Below are positions 45,871 to 60,388 of a stretch of 64,000 nucleotides of DNA, one piece after another. The position numbers and the translations under genes are program-made. Below the pieces are notes generated by a model. The model ran no database searches. It was not told the origin of the DNA and worked only from the letters and a program-made list of their open reading frames with translations. Origin of the DNA: Hermodice carunculata (Eukaryota; Annelida; Polychaeta; Eunicida; Amphinomidae); the NCBI GenBank assembly GCA_964020975.1, contig OZ026629.1:52034231-52098230 (forward strand), read 5' to 3'. Within the stretch, counting starts at the first letter, position 1. Every line of letters starts with the position of its first letter.

Positions 45871-48800
45871 TGTATATTTGTATAATCTTCCTGGTCTCAG
45901 TAACACACTCATAAAATCAACAGCCATAAAGCCGTTTCACGTAAATTTCACAGTTTTACACCCATTCATTAATGACTGACCAAATATGATTTTATGAACT
46001 GTGGTGCAGTGAACCTGTGTGTCCACGGACCACTCACAGAATAGAACAGACCCGAACAGGGTGTTTGCTGGAGTATCGATGTAGGAACTGTCATCGAACG
46101 GGCTTCACTTTCATGAATGGCCACGGCCAGGCAGCAGGTCCAAGCGATTCAAATTCCTACAAAATACACAAGGTCGCCTAAGTGCAATAGTGGCAATCTA
46201 CAGTGCCGATGTTGTGGTCGTTCCATTCTGTGGCCATATCTCTCCACAACATTTATTCGCCTATGATATTACACAACGCATAGACTATTTTCTGATCTAT
46301 CAATCAAACAGGGGAGGAATTTTAACAAGAATAATGGCCCAATAATGGCTTGCGCAAAATGTGAGTCTATAGGTTTTCAAGTGTGAGACTAGAGGTTACC
46401 AAGTATATAAAAAACATTATCCCGTTGAGGGGTATGTTACTGAGACTGTCCGACAATATGGTTAAGTAGCATTCGCAGAATGTATATTACAGTAGAAATA
46501 AAACAAAACAGTCCCGATATAAATGTTTATTCAATTCCACCACTACCGATTTGCATTATTATTCCATCGCTATAAGTAAAATCTAATGTTCCATTAATGT
46601 GTGTAGACAACATGATAAGGAATGCATGTATGTTAAATCGTCCCTTCTGGACGAATGCAGAAGCATCAATGTCACCCCCCCCCAAAAAAAACATTTGTTT
46701 TCATATTAAGGAAAATCAAAAAGATATATTGTTTTTACCCACCTTTTTTCATTCTCAGTACAAAATTTATAAAACGTACTCACAGGGCTACATTTCACGA
46801 GATACGGGATTCAACGGGAAACATATCATGTACGTGGTGGTGTGGACAACATAACAGAAACATACGCACCAAAAATAAACATTATTTGGCGTTAAAATTC
46901 AGCACAGGAAATGGTTCAACCTTAATTACATCCAAAGTTGAAATACAGAATCAGACATCACTGTAACAGTGAGCGACACAAGTATTACGTGTATCAGTGG
47001 GGTAGATGGATTTCACAAGTTGCGAGTCATGGCAACAGTAAATCGTGATTTCACAGCTGAACTCTATATACCCTATAGTTATATCAGAACTATATTGTCC
47101 AGTGGCCACCCATTTACAGGTTTGGGATTGCCAAGAGTGGGTTAGTTTGTCTAATTTGACATCAAATAACACAACTGGGGGTATTAAGTGTTCAGATAGA
47201 ATGCTACGGGCAAATTCAAAACGGCAGTGACCTCTGGACGTCTCATGGCATCAGAGTAGAATCACCGGCGACTGGTGAAGCCTGGTTCTGTTTCGCAATC
47301 CGCGTCGATAAGCAGGGTTTGAGGAGGAGTCCCAATGCTGTTATCAATTGCATCGTCCAGCTTACTATAGAAGAGTTAACTCTTCCCGGGTTTTCCTGTT
47401 CCGCAATCGCTTTCTTTTGAATAAAATATGTTTAAATTTACTCTCTCAGTGCCAATCACGATAAAATGTTGTGCAGATTTGAATTATTACGATGATTCTA
47501 GATTCCAGTTGTCCGTATAAAAGACCTTACATTCAAGGACCACCATTTTCCAAATAAAAGATAAAAGCTATTGATGTAGTTTCCACATCAGCACAGACAG
47601 GTTAATCAAACATGATCATATAATATATGACTTTTTTTCTCTGTCCCAACATCTTCACAATATGTTTTCCAATACAATAATACAGTTTGTTTTATGGCCC
47701 ATTTTAGATGAATACACTGTACAATAGAGTGACAATGGAACTTTTATTTACTTACAAAATTAAACCACGACAGGAAAAGTGAACATAGACTCATGCAAAT
47801 TCGAACCTCACAAACAAAATGACTTTTGCCAGAACTACTTCATGATGTGAGTTTGAAAAATGATAGTCTACTAGTTCTGTTCTAATTAAGACCATCAGAA
47901 ATTATTTTGTTTAACAACCTGTAGTTGAGATCGAGGTAACTTCAGCAATATATACTATCAACACACTGAAATCAACGGTTACATAGTCACACAAAATGCG
48001 AAGGTGACAGTGTCTATGCCAGCCTACATTGTATTTCAAATGCCTGGGCTCCACGACGAAGAGCTGGGCAGAGATTTTATATGACAGACACTGGTCCGCA
48101 AGTCTGGTCACACTCAGCTTGCTGACTATGTGCTCATCCTTTTAGCTAAACAAAGTGATCATAAAAATTAAAAGTTTCCATTGTAAAAGTCTACAAAATG
48201 TGCGAACTAAATAATTATCTTTAGTTGATCTTCATTGTTGCACTTGAAATTTTATGTGCATAGTGGCTAAAAAGTGGCTTCTATTGTTATTTTTTTTATC
48301 GTAATTTATGATTAAACGGTTAATCAAGTATTTAAAATAGGTGAAGTTATATTGGACTAAATACATCATAAAATGAACACAGTATCGTGTTTTACGGTAA
48401 ATATTAAAACATGTCTTATAAACTGCCTTGTCACACTCGTCGGAGAATAATCGGGATTGACAACTGGCAAAGCGTATTTAATGTAAGCCCAATGGGAAAA
48501 CTGTATGAAGCATACATTATTTGGTCATTTCATTCAGTGTTTTTCCAGACGTGTCTACCTAATTTTTTGTATCAATATGCAGCGACAAATCAATTTCCAA
48601 ATTTCAGTTTTGAAATATTAACTATTTTATAGGATATTCTAGTGGGATGCGAAAAATAACCATGTGTTTGTGATTCTTTATATTCAGAAAAGCCACCTCT
48701 GGTGCGGTATACATACCCCCACATTCTCTTGCTCTACATAGAAAACACAATTTATGGTGAGACCTGACAAAGTTCTCATTACACGTGAATAAAGAATCTA

Positions 48801-49595
48801 TACGGAGCACTTGCAAAACGACACAAGGTAACGTTAACAGTAGATGCATAGTTCGCAAAGGTATAATACGAATTCACGTAAACTGGTGTTAGGCCTGTAT
48901 GTACAACCTCCCTCACCACTCTTATAGCAGCGTTTGAAAGAAACTTTGACAATGAAGAAATTTGTACAATCATTCAAGTTTACAATTTCACCGCCATTTT
49001 GTTGTGTAACATAACATATTCAATAAACCCCGTGAAAAGTAGCCCTGATAACAATTGGTTAAATTTCCCATGCCGGGGGATAGCACACTCAAATCCAATC
49101 CTCCCTCCCTCCCCCCTACCCCATGACTGGTGGCCAACTGAACTAAAATGCATTCCCTTGATTAACACCATTATGGGCCTATTTGAACCTGCAGGTATTA
49201 CGCAAGCCCCTTGAAGAGTATCAAGTATGTTACTAGATTCTAAGCAATCTAGTGGCAAAAATCGATTGTATGTCTAATTACCATGGTTAAAATGTATCTT
49301 ATTAGAGGTGAATTGACAAAATGCCATTGTAAGCATACAAGGTAAACATGCTCCCCCATATATTTGGGCGACCACAGGAGTAGGTTGGTCTATATGATAA
49401 CAAATATTTGAATTTCCCTCATAGCCATAATGAAAATTGATCAAAGCCTCCCTTTCCATATCCAATATCCCAGCATGCAATGCAGTAATATCAACGTGAT
49501 ATTAAACATGATCGTGTGCAATGTAGGTGCGTCCCTCTAAGTCCAAAGTTAATAGTTGTATGGTTATCTGACATAATGTTCGACTCTACGTAAAC
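45871..49595. other. No gene recognised; may include EF-hand gene 3' UTR
   Basis: Both strands read. Overlapping open frames at 49.0-49.26 kb have no domain. The right edge should hold the 3' UTR of the minus-strand EF-hand exon, but no AATAAA close to the stop was seen. Confidence 0.4.
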
Positions 49596-49791
49596 TCATG
49601 CATTCCAGAACTGCACAAATTCTTCATAGTCTAATCTTTCGTCGTGATTGGCGTCGTGCGTAAATACGAGGGCCTTAACCTCGTCTGTTGTAAATCCCAT
49701 CTCTTTTAAGGCCATTTCAGCTTCATCCATTGTAATAAATCCATTCTTATCTGTATCAAACTTGTTAAACATCTCATTCAGCTGTGACATC
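49596..49791 (-). CDS. EF-hand calcium-binding protein, terminal exon
   Basis: Minus-strand exon from the acceptor TTTATTTTGCAG (AG at 49793-49792) to TGA at 49598-49596. An ATG lies one base into the exon and gives 64 residues, MSQLNEMFNKFDTDKNGF onward to EEFVQFWNA. Two EF-hand loops are present: DTDKNGFITMDE, fully canonical, and DANHDERLDYEE, with Glu at loop position 6 where Gly is usual but all metal-ligand positions kept. Such a pair is a complete calcium-binding lobe as in calmodulin- and polcalcin-like proteins. It may be the C-terminal lobe of a larger protein whose earlier exons lie to the right, or a one-lobe mini-protein with a non-coding first exon. Upstream exons could not be identified. 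Confidence 0.78.
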
Positions 49792-52700
49792 CTGCAAAAT
49801 AAAAAGCGTATTTGCACTTTATGATGTGTTCATAGTTTTTTGGGACATTCAATTGATATAATATAACCGTTTTACCACTCATTATAAGCAAGCTGAGATA
49901 AAGCCTAGTATATGGATATCAATCTTAATGATAAATTCCACACACACATATATATATATATATTACCGTAACCACAAGCAATAGGTACAGGCTACGTGAT
50001 AATACATCTCAACTCACGGCTCTACCTATGCGGATTGACACTAAGGTGACACACTACTCATACACAGATCGCGTTCGAGTTTTACTCGTGGAAGAAATTT
50101 AAGCTTCCTTTTGATGCAACTTTTATTCAGGTGCATGACTGCTGATTTAAACACAGGATACACTGTCAATTACAGTCATCAGACGTTTGCCTCTTTGCAA
50201 TTCTCTGCGATTGTTAAATAATTTTCGTTGCATTACGTTATTCTCCATATGTTTTTCGGCATTCAAACAAAGAAACCAGTGTTCTGACCACCTTGCAGCG
50301 AATATAACCCATCATGTGGTCATCAAAATCCATTACCAGCTTCCACAGGATTAAAAGCGTGTGATAGGCTTTGCTTGGCGCAGGTTGGGGTTATTCGCCC
50401 AGCCCAGCAAGAAAATTTGTTGACCCGAGGAATGTATTATCGATGGGTGTTTTCTACAATTTCATTAAAAAACAGTTACCACGACGCGAAACCTAAGCAC
50501 ACCATTGAACCAGATGATGTGTGATTTCTTATCGCTTTTGGCTTATTTTACCTTTTCCCCCATGAATTAAGACTGAGTCAACAGCTTTCCTTTGCATGTG
50601 TTGGGCACTTAGTGCCTTGCCATGCCAGGTAAGCTGTTGACCTGGGGCATGTGATCCTGATAGGTCTCAGCCACAATTCTCAAATCATGTTTATTTACTG
50701 TTGAAATCATAGTTGAAACCACTAAAGCAGACAACATTTGACGATGAGCCGGTTTTGCTCTGTTTAATGGGGGAAAGGAAAACTAGCAGACAGTTAATAT
50801 AAGGGTGGCTCCCTTACTGTAGTTTTGTTTTCATGAGAACTGGAAGCCCCACAAGTATATTTTTGTATACAAATGATTGCATTTCAAATCCAAAATCCGT
50901 TTTTTTGCCAAAATGGATCATATGCCAGTGCACACGTTTCCGAAACACCTCCATGACTTCTGGCTGGAAAACTGACATAACAGAAAGCTCGACAATAAAT
51001 AAAAAAGTGAATCAAAATAGAGTCTACATTGGATTGACATTTATTAGATATTGTTCATTTGTATTGCTGAAATGTGTACATTCTGCAGCCACAATCTTGC
51101 TTCTATCCGCAAGTTGTTGGAATTTTGCTGAAAATACTTGACACACCTGGAACTTCAATGATGTCATACATAATAAGCAACATATAATGCCGCGGTGTGG
51201 CAAATTTAGATCCGCTTTTGTTCTTTATAGGAACCGGGGACTACTAAAACACCGTGTGGGTTACCTGTGGCCTGCAATGGGTGTCTGATATCCGACCACT
51301 GAGCCGTTTTGTATGAATAACAGCCAGACAATCTATTTGTATTTCCATGTGTTTAGATTTAGAAAAGTTGACTTTCATAACAAATGACAAACGTCACGCC
51401 TGGACAGGGCAGTGAAACCTTGTAATGGAACCAGACCTTTGCTCTGTGGTGGCTATCCGTATCACAGAACGTAAATAGGAGAATAAAGACGCACCACTGT
51501 TATGGATCTCACTGTTTTCCCCGTGTCTCATACCTCTCATTTTCTGCTCTTATGCCGTTTACGTAGGTACAAGCACTATCGTAATGCGGTCTTGGTTTTA
51601 TCAAGTTTGCACAAATGAATAATTTATATTAAACGTTGGTAGTATACTCGTTTTTGAAAAAACAACAACATAAATTCAGTTAGTGACTTTTTTCATTCAT
51701 CAGTGAGTGATAACAGATCCGGATGATTGATTGTGCTTTTTTGTTTTTGTTAAATTTTTTAACAAAGATTTTTGCCAATTTCTTAACACATCTTTTAATA
51801 GAATATGAAATACATAGGGTTTAAACGTACGATCCTGTGTCAGATGTGACCCATGATGACTCAGAATTACAATACGGCCTGTATGGTCGCCTTTGCCCTA
51901 AACGAGAGTGGTGCGTCCATCAATTGGCAAGCTGAGTTCAAAATATTATCAGCAATGTGTGTATGTATATGCACGTTTCGGTGATGAATATTACACTAAA
52001 TAAAAAATGGATTTACATATGTACACTTAAAATAAAACGTAATTTAGCATGACGAAGTTCATCTGCCCGATACAATGCTAGACTTTTTTCTGAAGATGGG
52101 TTAAAAGCCCATCTTTCCAAAAAAGCCAAAAAAAACCCACAGCAAAACAAAACAAAATAAAACAAAAACAAAAACAAGAACAAAAACCGAAAAAAAAAAA
52201 ACCAAAAAAAAAACAAACAAACAAACAAAAAACCAAACAAATAAAAAGACCCTTGCTTATCCACATATTTTATCGTTGTTTTTTATAATTTGGATGATTT
52301 GTGGAGAAAAAAAAACTGTTTGCCAAAAACAACGTTTCATTACTTGTGCGTGAGAGAAAACAAAGTGTCAGAATACGGACTTAAGAAAATCAGCCGACAG
52401 GAAGTCAAAGTCTGCCTTCCATCTTTGTCAAGCGATTTCACAATAAACCAAATCTTTGTTGTTTAATCGTGAATAGAAACTTTCAAATGTTCCCTGTACT
52501 GAAACCATGTCTCCTTGAAGCGTAAGCTGGTTCAAGTTTGCTTACATATTTTCAGAATAAATTGAAGTTTCTGAAATATCGGTTACATCAGTGATCAAAT
52601 GGAGAAATAAACTTTCACATATTCAAGTGGATTGTCCTTACGAATTACAATGTAGAGACAAGCAGTCCCCCTTACAAAAATGCGTGTCCGGGAATTTAAG

Positions 52701-53511
52701 GCTGCAAAACATGTTGGATGGTTTCCCACTCCTGATACATTATATATTCGTTTGGCTGTTGAATCCTTGAATTTTCAAATTTTGAGCATTGAACGTGATA
52801 ATATTGAGGTGCAGGTTTAGACAAAGGCAGGGACTAGATTGGCTATATAGCGTAGAGAGATTGGATTTTTTTGGTTCAGAACTACACAGAAGATGTTGCA
52901 CTGTTGCCCCGCTTCGTATACATATGACCTGGTGCGAAACATAACCTTGTTTTAACGGACTTAATTCGGTGCACATACCACACTGTATTACACCTTGGTC
53001 TATGGCTTCATTTGGTCTGCTTGAAGAAGCCATGTGAAAAAGCATGTCCTTTCCTACTTTAATATCGCTTCACAATTAGATATCTATGTGTATTGCAAAT
53101 GCAATCACTAGTCTGTTACTGAGTACGACCAAATACTGATCAAGATGTGTCAAGGTTCTAGTTTACCGGCTACTTCATAATTGATGAATACAGATATAAA
53201 ATATTTTGTCTCAGTTTATCATATCACACCAGCAAATATCAAAGACCATACCACTGAGCTGCAGTGTAGTATATGACAGTCCAATCACTTCAAAAGGTCT
53301 TATTAACCTAATTAGCACTTCAAGCTGTGTGAAGGGGGGAATAATAATGAACCGTCTTTCTCTTTGCGCAAGGGCAATTCCTCCAAATTGCATTTTCTAG
53401 CAAAAGTAGACCTCATGTGACCACAAGACTAAGACTAGCCTTCAAAACTGTATAGATTTTTGTGAATTCATATAACATACTCATTAGGTCTTACAATAAC
53501 AAAAATAACAA
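49792..53511. other. Putative upstream intron of the EF-hand gene and spacer
   Basis: No exon with EF-hand residues was found on the minus strand. Contains a small TA run at 49950-49966 and an A-rich/CAAA tract at 52128-52245. Otherwise nothing is recognised. Confidence 0.4.
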
Positions 53512-54005
53512 ATTGACAGTAGTCTCGACTCAGTGCAAAGGATTGATTTTAAAATACTCCTACTTGTTTTTAAATGTCTGCAAGGAAATGCCCCACAATA
53601 TCTACAGGACTGCCTAATTTCATACAGACCATGTCGAGTTCTCAGGTCACAATCACATAATTTACTGTCACAACCTATATACATGACCCACTCCTTTGGT
53701 GACAGAGCCTTTTCAGTTGTGACCCCCCCAAACTGTGGAACAGCTTGTCAATTCAGATCAGATCCTCATGTCACTCGATATATTTAAGCGACGATTGAAA
53801 AGTCACCTTTTTAATCAAGCTTTTAATGACTCAGAGGACTTTCTATCGTGATTTTTTAATGCACATTCAACATCGTCATTTATTCTTGTAACGTGTATTA
53901 TCAATTGTGCGATGGATTCATACTATTTATAAAGCGCTTATGACCATACTGTGTATGGACTAAGCGCTATAAAATTGAGTTTTATTATTATTATTATTAT
54001 TATTA
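53512..54005 (+). mobile_element. CR1/L2-like LINE 3' end
   Basis: Encodes IDFKILLLVFKCLQGNAPQY, LISYRPCRVLRSQSHNLL and GDRAFSVVTP. After a frameshift in a C run comes SLDIFKRRLKSHLFNQAFND, the characteristic C-terminus of CR1/L2 LINEs. The 3' UTR is about 150 bp with the pair AAGCGCTTATG and CTAAGCGCTATAAAA, and ends in (ATT)n at 53985-54005, a microsatellite-type tail typical of the group. Everything 5' of the C-terminus is lost, as in normal 5'-truncated copies. Confidence 0.85.
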
Positions 54006-54624
54006 GTGCACCTAATTTTCAACAACTGTTACATTACGGGTTTTCAGCTCTGGATCTGGATATGAACATTAGGCAAGTCTTTTCAGATGAGCGTCATGAT
54101 ACAACTGGATGACATTGGCCTAAAATTATATTAATGGAGAAGCAGTTCCTAAAACCTACGAGATGCCTGTCGTATTAAGGGATACGATATTATAAAGAAA
54201 TCACAATCACTGACAAAGTTTAGGGCACTAACCGATTTTCAAAAGAAGTGATATTACCATGAAAATAATACTAAACCTGCAGTGGGTAGTGATTAAGTAA
54301 TTGGAAATCTAACCCCCTTTTATCACTGAATCATCAAAGAACTACAACAAATTCAAGATACGTTCATGGAATTCTTTATCGCAGTAAGTACCAAAATAAA
54401 GTTATCAGAATGAAAAAATGGTGTCAATTCGTCAGCCCAATTCCATTATGCAGTTCAAATGGACATATAACTTTATATCAGTCCACCAGAGACTATATCG
54501 GATTTCTATTATTGAATTTCAAACCGTTAATCTCACTAGCACCAGAATTTTTTTTTTTAAAAAGCATTTCGCAAGATCCACATTTTTTAACTTCTAAGGA
54601 ATGTCACATTTCTTAAAATCGTCC

Positions 54625-54771
54625 TCAGTTTTGGCATGGATTAGGAGAAGTTTTGAAGACCCAGAGCCTGGCAATATTTCACACGGACAACGACGGAAGA
54701 CAGACGACATTGTCGTCACTGCAAGCCCGTCTTGAAAGCTCAGCTGACTGACAAGTCAGCTGAGCTAAAAA
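54625..54771 (+). mobile_element. Hairpin-ended short element, copy 2
   Basis: Contains GGAGAAGTTTTGAAG, ACGACGGAAGACAGACGACA and a perfect 13-bp hairpin, AGCTCAGCTGACT/AGTCAGCTGAGCT with loop GACA at 54737-54766, followed by AAAAA. The best-preserved hairpin of the three copies. Confidence 0.7.
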
Positions 54772-56822
54772 TGAACACATACAGTCTTTGGGTTAATCGG
54801 CGTACAAACCGCTCTGTGACAAATTCATACCATTAATTAAGCACAGGCACATTTCGAAAGCGTGGACAAATTTGACAAAACATGAAATTGGTAGCTGCAT
54901 GGATTTTTTTGTATTCTTTAGAGTGAAATTATTGATGAATGCACTTGTTCAAATAGACTGATGGCGCTAAATCAAATAGTCATAGCGCCCATGAACACCA
55001 TCACTTCTTGAATTGACAGGTTTAGACCATAAACCTGGTTACACGGGTCCACTGGGGTAATACTACTGACTAATTTTGTCAATCTTTCCACCTAGGATGC
55101 ATAACTAATAGTCAAAATTTTAGACAGGCGTTTCAGCCGAGATTATATCTTCAACCGCACGGGACGTCGGGGGTGTAAATGTAGGGATAAAAAGCAGAAA
55201 CAAACATTCACCAGAAATATGCTATTCTAGCACGTTGATACCAACGCAAACACGATTTGTATTGGTTATAGGTGCAACAGGTTGGCTAAGTTTTTGTTTT
55301 TTTTGTTTTTAATTCGACATTAGTATGATGCAGAAAATATTTCTCTTTCGGTAATCAGGAAATTCAACATTTTGCTGACGATGTTTTCGCAATCTTCAGT
55401 GATAAATGAAAGATAAAAGCTTTATATATCCATTCATAATTCATAATTACATAGTTTTTCTAAATTTGAAAGTAACTATAATACTTTCCCTTGCCTGTCT
55501 GTGACTTATTGCGTCACAATAATGCTAACACACTTATTGTGTCTGGTGAGAAAGAAAAAATATTCAAATACTTGACAGTAGAAAAAAAATTACTTGCATC
55601 TGAATGTCTGTCCAGGCAGCTAGATTATTTGAAACTGAATATTACTGCCTAAAACGTGTTCTGATGCCAAAAAAATCGTAAAATTAAATAGTACACAAAA
55701 ATTGTATCTGAAGGGATTCTGTCACCAAACTTTGTTATTATCATCAGAAAGTATCAAAGAAATGGTCCGCTTTCAATTTTATTTTGTCGTGTTTGGTCAA
55801 AGGTTTTGGCATTGATATCCTGCTCGAAAGACATTATAAACACAAAACAGATCCAAGCTACTCAGCTTTTTTTTTGTAAAATTTCTGGAATTTAGAATCA
55901 ATAGGATATTTTGATGGGGAAAAGAGTACCCTTCGTACGTGTATAGAGTATGGTGATGTTGCCTGACTTTGAAAAAAATAACTCAGAGACACTATGGGGA
56001 TGATAAACTATATTACTCATTGGACCAGCTGCAAAAAGGTCATGGGAGTTGTTGCGTTTAGAAGTTCTTAGTTTTGAACCGTCAAAATGCACATACTGCT
56101 TCGTTTTAATTTAGGTCACCGAATTCTGCACATCTGAAGCATGTACATTTTCCATCAAAACGCGGTTAGTAAACATACGGTGTCTATTAGTTATCCCTAT
56201 TTCTCTCTACCGAAGATATTTGGGAACTAAATACCAAGGACAATACTTTTACACGTGAAAAATAAATTTGTGCTAAATTTTGGATCAAATTACATAAGCT
56301 TTTCTATCCTAAACAAAATCTGCAATAAAACGACATATATGATCAATTTAAGGAAAAAAATGTCAAAACGAAAGAAAAAATGTGAGAAAGAATAATGTGA
56401 GAAACCCAAGTTCTTTAATGATTAAAAACCCGTTGCATATTTTTAAATCACGGTGTTCATTTTTCTCCAAGGCTAAAAACAAATTAAGAATTAATTAAAC
56501 GACTTATAAAAACGATACAACAAGCATGTTTGTGTAATTGTCAGGCAAGTTTTCTCTTGATCGTCACCATGATCATTTAGAAATGAAACAGAGTACAAAT
56601 TAAAGGTTAGTTTTCAGCATAGGTTTGTCTCGTTTTCAATGCTTCAAAATTCAATATGTATCAAAGTAACACATGGGCATAAATTCAAAGGGTCTCCACT
56701 CGTTTGCAGCTGCGCCATTACCCAACGGTTTTCTCGGCTTCAGCTGGCTGTCATACACAGGCATGTCCACTGAACTTTTGAACGCATCCGCAAATCTTTT
56801 TGACATTGTCCTTTCGGCAACA
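54772..56822. other. No gene recognised
   Basis: AT-rich non-coding sequence without clear repeats. Confidence 0.45.
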
Positions 56823-56852
56823 TTGGTTTCTGATATATATATCAGAAACCAA
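56823..56852. repeat. Perfect 30-bp palindrome
   Basis: Arms TTGGTTTCTGATATA and TATATCAGAAACCAA meet without a loop; a TA run follows on the right. The flanks show no target duplication. Confidence 0.85.
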
Positions 56853-56983
56853 TATATATATATATATATGTATGTATGTATATTCTCATTCGAAACCGCT
56901 GCCGGCTACATATGGAAAAGGCACAAAATGAAGAAATTGGCTATCTGTACATACATACACACATTCATACATACATTGATTAG

Positions 56984-57048
56984 TGTGTGTGTGTGTGTGT
57001 CTGTGTGTGTGTCTGTGTGTGTGTGTCTGTCTGTCTGTGTGTGTCTGT

Positions 57049-57098
<50 letters not shown>
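56984..57098. repeat. (TG)n/(TCTG) microsatellite
   Basis: About 115 bp of TG with interspersed TCTG. Confidence 0.96.
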
Positions 57099-59640
57099 TT
57101 TCAGCATAGTTGTAGCAAATGGTGATGTAGGCTGCAGTACTGTCATGATGGAAGCTGAATAAAAAAATAAAATGACTCAAGCATGCCTGTTCCTCTTGAC
57201 ATTTATGAGACTATCATATTGAACTGCTTATCTCCTCGGTCATGCAGAGGATCATGCGGATCCAGACATGTTGCAACAGTTGATCGTAATGTGAATCAAC
57301 AAGCCGTGCGAACAATTTTCCTGTTTCTTAAGTTGAATATGGAATCCCGACATTTACGTGTATCAGAACTTTTGCACCTGAAAATTGATAAATGGTCTTG
57401 ACCTGTTTTTGCCTCTGTCGTAAATCCTGCATTTTTTTCAGACTAAACCCATGGTCAACCACCGGGTTTGAGTTATTTTGCTGTTTATCGACTGTTTCAT
57501 ACCGGAAAATCACAGGGTTTTTTATATTTAGTCTCATAAACCGAATACACAAACGTTTTTCTTAATATAATGCATTTAATAAATACCAACTTCTAGGTTA
57601 CTGAAACAATCACTTTCCAAAATTTTGCGTGTGTAATAATTGTGAATTTATAACACACGGAAAAATATTCGATCCTCTCACGTTTGGCGTGTACCATATT
57701 TCCTTGATTTGGGCGATTTAGCAAGTGTGACTCCAACGACATCTTTAAGATACATTTTCATACGGGTAACTGTGTATTTTATTTGGCTTGAATCGCACAC
57801 ATTCATTCTGTGTTGCATGATAAACAAATGCATGCAGGTGCTTCCCAGCCCATGTGACAACAGTAGACTCATTCTTCGACCACCAATATTATGCACTGAG
57901 GTTATGAAATGCGTGAATAAGAGTCACATTTTTTTACGGTACAAGGAACAGATGATTATTTGCTTCAGGAATTGTATGGGTTGATATCTACTCAACAAGA
58001 AAAAATGGGCCATATGCCTTTACTCTTTTTACAATATAATTGTGTTTTGCTGTCACGTCGTTTACATATTGTTATTTGATCGTGCAAAAATTTATATCAC
58101 TTATTTTGTTCTACCTTTGCATCACCTTTGCATTTGTGTGGCATTGCTCCCAAAAATAAACTTAAACTGAAGAGGTGTGCATAATTTGCTGAAGATCTCG
58201 TGCCAAGTTTCTTTATACCAGCTAAAAAAGTTAAAGTGAAAGGATGGTCACATATCAGGTTTATGGAGGGAAGCATACTTATTTCCCATCTTTTTTCAGT
58301 ATTCAAATTCTCACAAAGTTTTTACCATTACAAAAATAGAAATACAAAGGGGACCTGATCGTGTGGTGAAAATACCCGAGGGACAATGCCGACTGTTTCA
58401 TGACGTCACACCAAGCCAATCATTTGCCCGAAATGAGAGCTAATGTTTATTCCGCAGATTCAACCTGACAACAAGCAAAGTTTCCTTCTTTTGAATGTGT
58501 TCCTTTAAAGGGGCTAGATGGGCGGGGCGGGGGGAGGGATTAATTATGGCCCTTTATAATGTTAATAACCCGAGCAGCCTAAAAGCCAACCTGGGTGTGA
58601 GCAACACCTCTGTTCCATTCTCTTGTGTGTATAAATGCTAGTGAATATGGTAACAATATTTTTCCCCTGTTGGGCACTTGGTTAGGATGAACAATATCGT
58701 TCAATCAGACTCTGATCATTTTGCCTCATTAGTTTTACCGTTTATCAGTGGTATGAGAGTCCCACAGGGAATTAAATATGTAAATAATATACACAGTTCT
58801 TGGTGGACGGCTTAAAGTGATGTCATCAGCATGTTACCCCTTTAGTGGACTGGAGACAACGTATTTAGGCATATCATGTACTTTTGGCCAACTGGTGTAT
58901 CACATTCATTAAATGTAGATATCATGCGTACGAGCAGATAAAGATAGAGTACATGTATTCATAAAATTGGGCTAAAGGTTATATAAACCACGATGAAAGC
59001 AATTGGTGTATATTTGTAATGGAATATATTGAGTGAAGACAGTATGCATGATGCATTTTCATTAGTATGCCATTTTGTGGTCTGCAGTTGCAAGAGCATA
59101 TTGAAAAAAAGTTTTAAAAAAACATTACTGGTATCTTGAACATGGTTTTGTACCTGTGACAGGTACTGGAGCTTGCGAATTGCATTGTTGAAGCGATGAT
59201 TGCCCTGCAGCCCACATGACACTTTTTTATTGCCTTTGTATACATTTCAGTGCATTAATGATGGCCAATGACTTAAGAGATGTCAGCAGCAAAAAAATAA
59301 ATAAGTAAACAAAAAAAAAAAAATAAAAAAATAAAAAAAAGTTTAACACAAAATGCTTGCCTGCTTAGTCTTTTCCTGGTCACTGACCCGTCATATCATC
59401 CACAATGCAATCAAGGATATACTTTTACACATGCCTGTACTGCGGGCTGTACTGTCAGAAATTTCAGTGATCGTTATCATGACTATGATTTATCATGTCA
59501 TGATTGCATGTTTATTGCGATCATATCACAGCTCTTGTAGTGAGACAGGTAATGCTCTGAACAAGTTTGAAATGTTGTACTATGACAAGCCGTTTAATCA
59601 TTAAATCAACTGTTATACAAAAGTGGTTATATTTTTCGCC
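57099..59640. other. No gene recognised
   Basis: Both strands read without a recognisable domain. A-rich low complexity at 59288-59340. Confidence 0.45.
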
Positions 59641-59693
59641 TAGGTGAAAAAGAATTTCATATGTGTATATCTTATTTGTATATGAATATAAAT

Positions 59694-59735
59694 AAACATA
59701 TGTGTAAAATTGATTTACACATATGTGCAATTCTT
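59694..59735. repeat. Hairpin with CACATATGTG arms
   Basis: ACATATGTGTAAA and TTTACACATATGT form a 13-bp stem with a five-base loop. ACACATATGTG-like words recur at 60.77-60.86 and 61.32 kb. Confidence 0.75.
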
Positions 59736-60388
59736 TTGCATCTTATGTGAAAAGTACATTGCACATATTTTCTCAAATGTAAAATAAAAGAAGATTATTT
59801 TATAAATTTATAAGTGCCTCCAGCTGTGCCCAGGTAACAAATCAAACTAGCGTCAAAGGATGTAATGTGTAAACCGGGAAAGAACATCCATTTTAAGCGT
59901 GTTTCAACAAATGTCCAAGTTACCCGCAGCCTAACAAAATGTATGTGTGGTTCTGGTAACATGACATACCCTACTAGAAAAGGCCCAACCCTAAGATTAC
60001 TTGAATAAAAAGTACTTAAGAAACATGAGCAAAATATACACTTTTGGTTTCATATGTTATAACCCCCCGCCCCAAGAGCGTCCCAATTCTATCCTTATTT
60101 ACAAATCATTGGGTGCGGGATCCACAATTTTCAAAATGGCAAGTCCAGATTGAATATCTTGAAGAGGGAATATGGGACGTATATGTGTGATTAGTGTTAA
60201 GGGAAGGTTAATTTGTCGAATGAATGTAATGTGCAATATATTAAGGGTCTTTTCCAGAGTGAGCATTACCTGAAAATGTAAGTGCAACGCCGTTGTAGGC
60301 AGCGGCCCTCGAACAGGGATTTTGTATCAGATACTGAAGTCGCCTCCAGGCTATGAATTGAGTAGCAGCACAGGGCACACGAGGCAAG

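Noticed and set aside
48980-49258. Overlapping ~70-90 codon frames on both strands
   Set aside because: No domain, no splice sites and no codon pattern favouring either strand.
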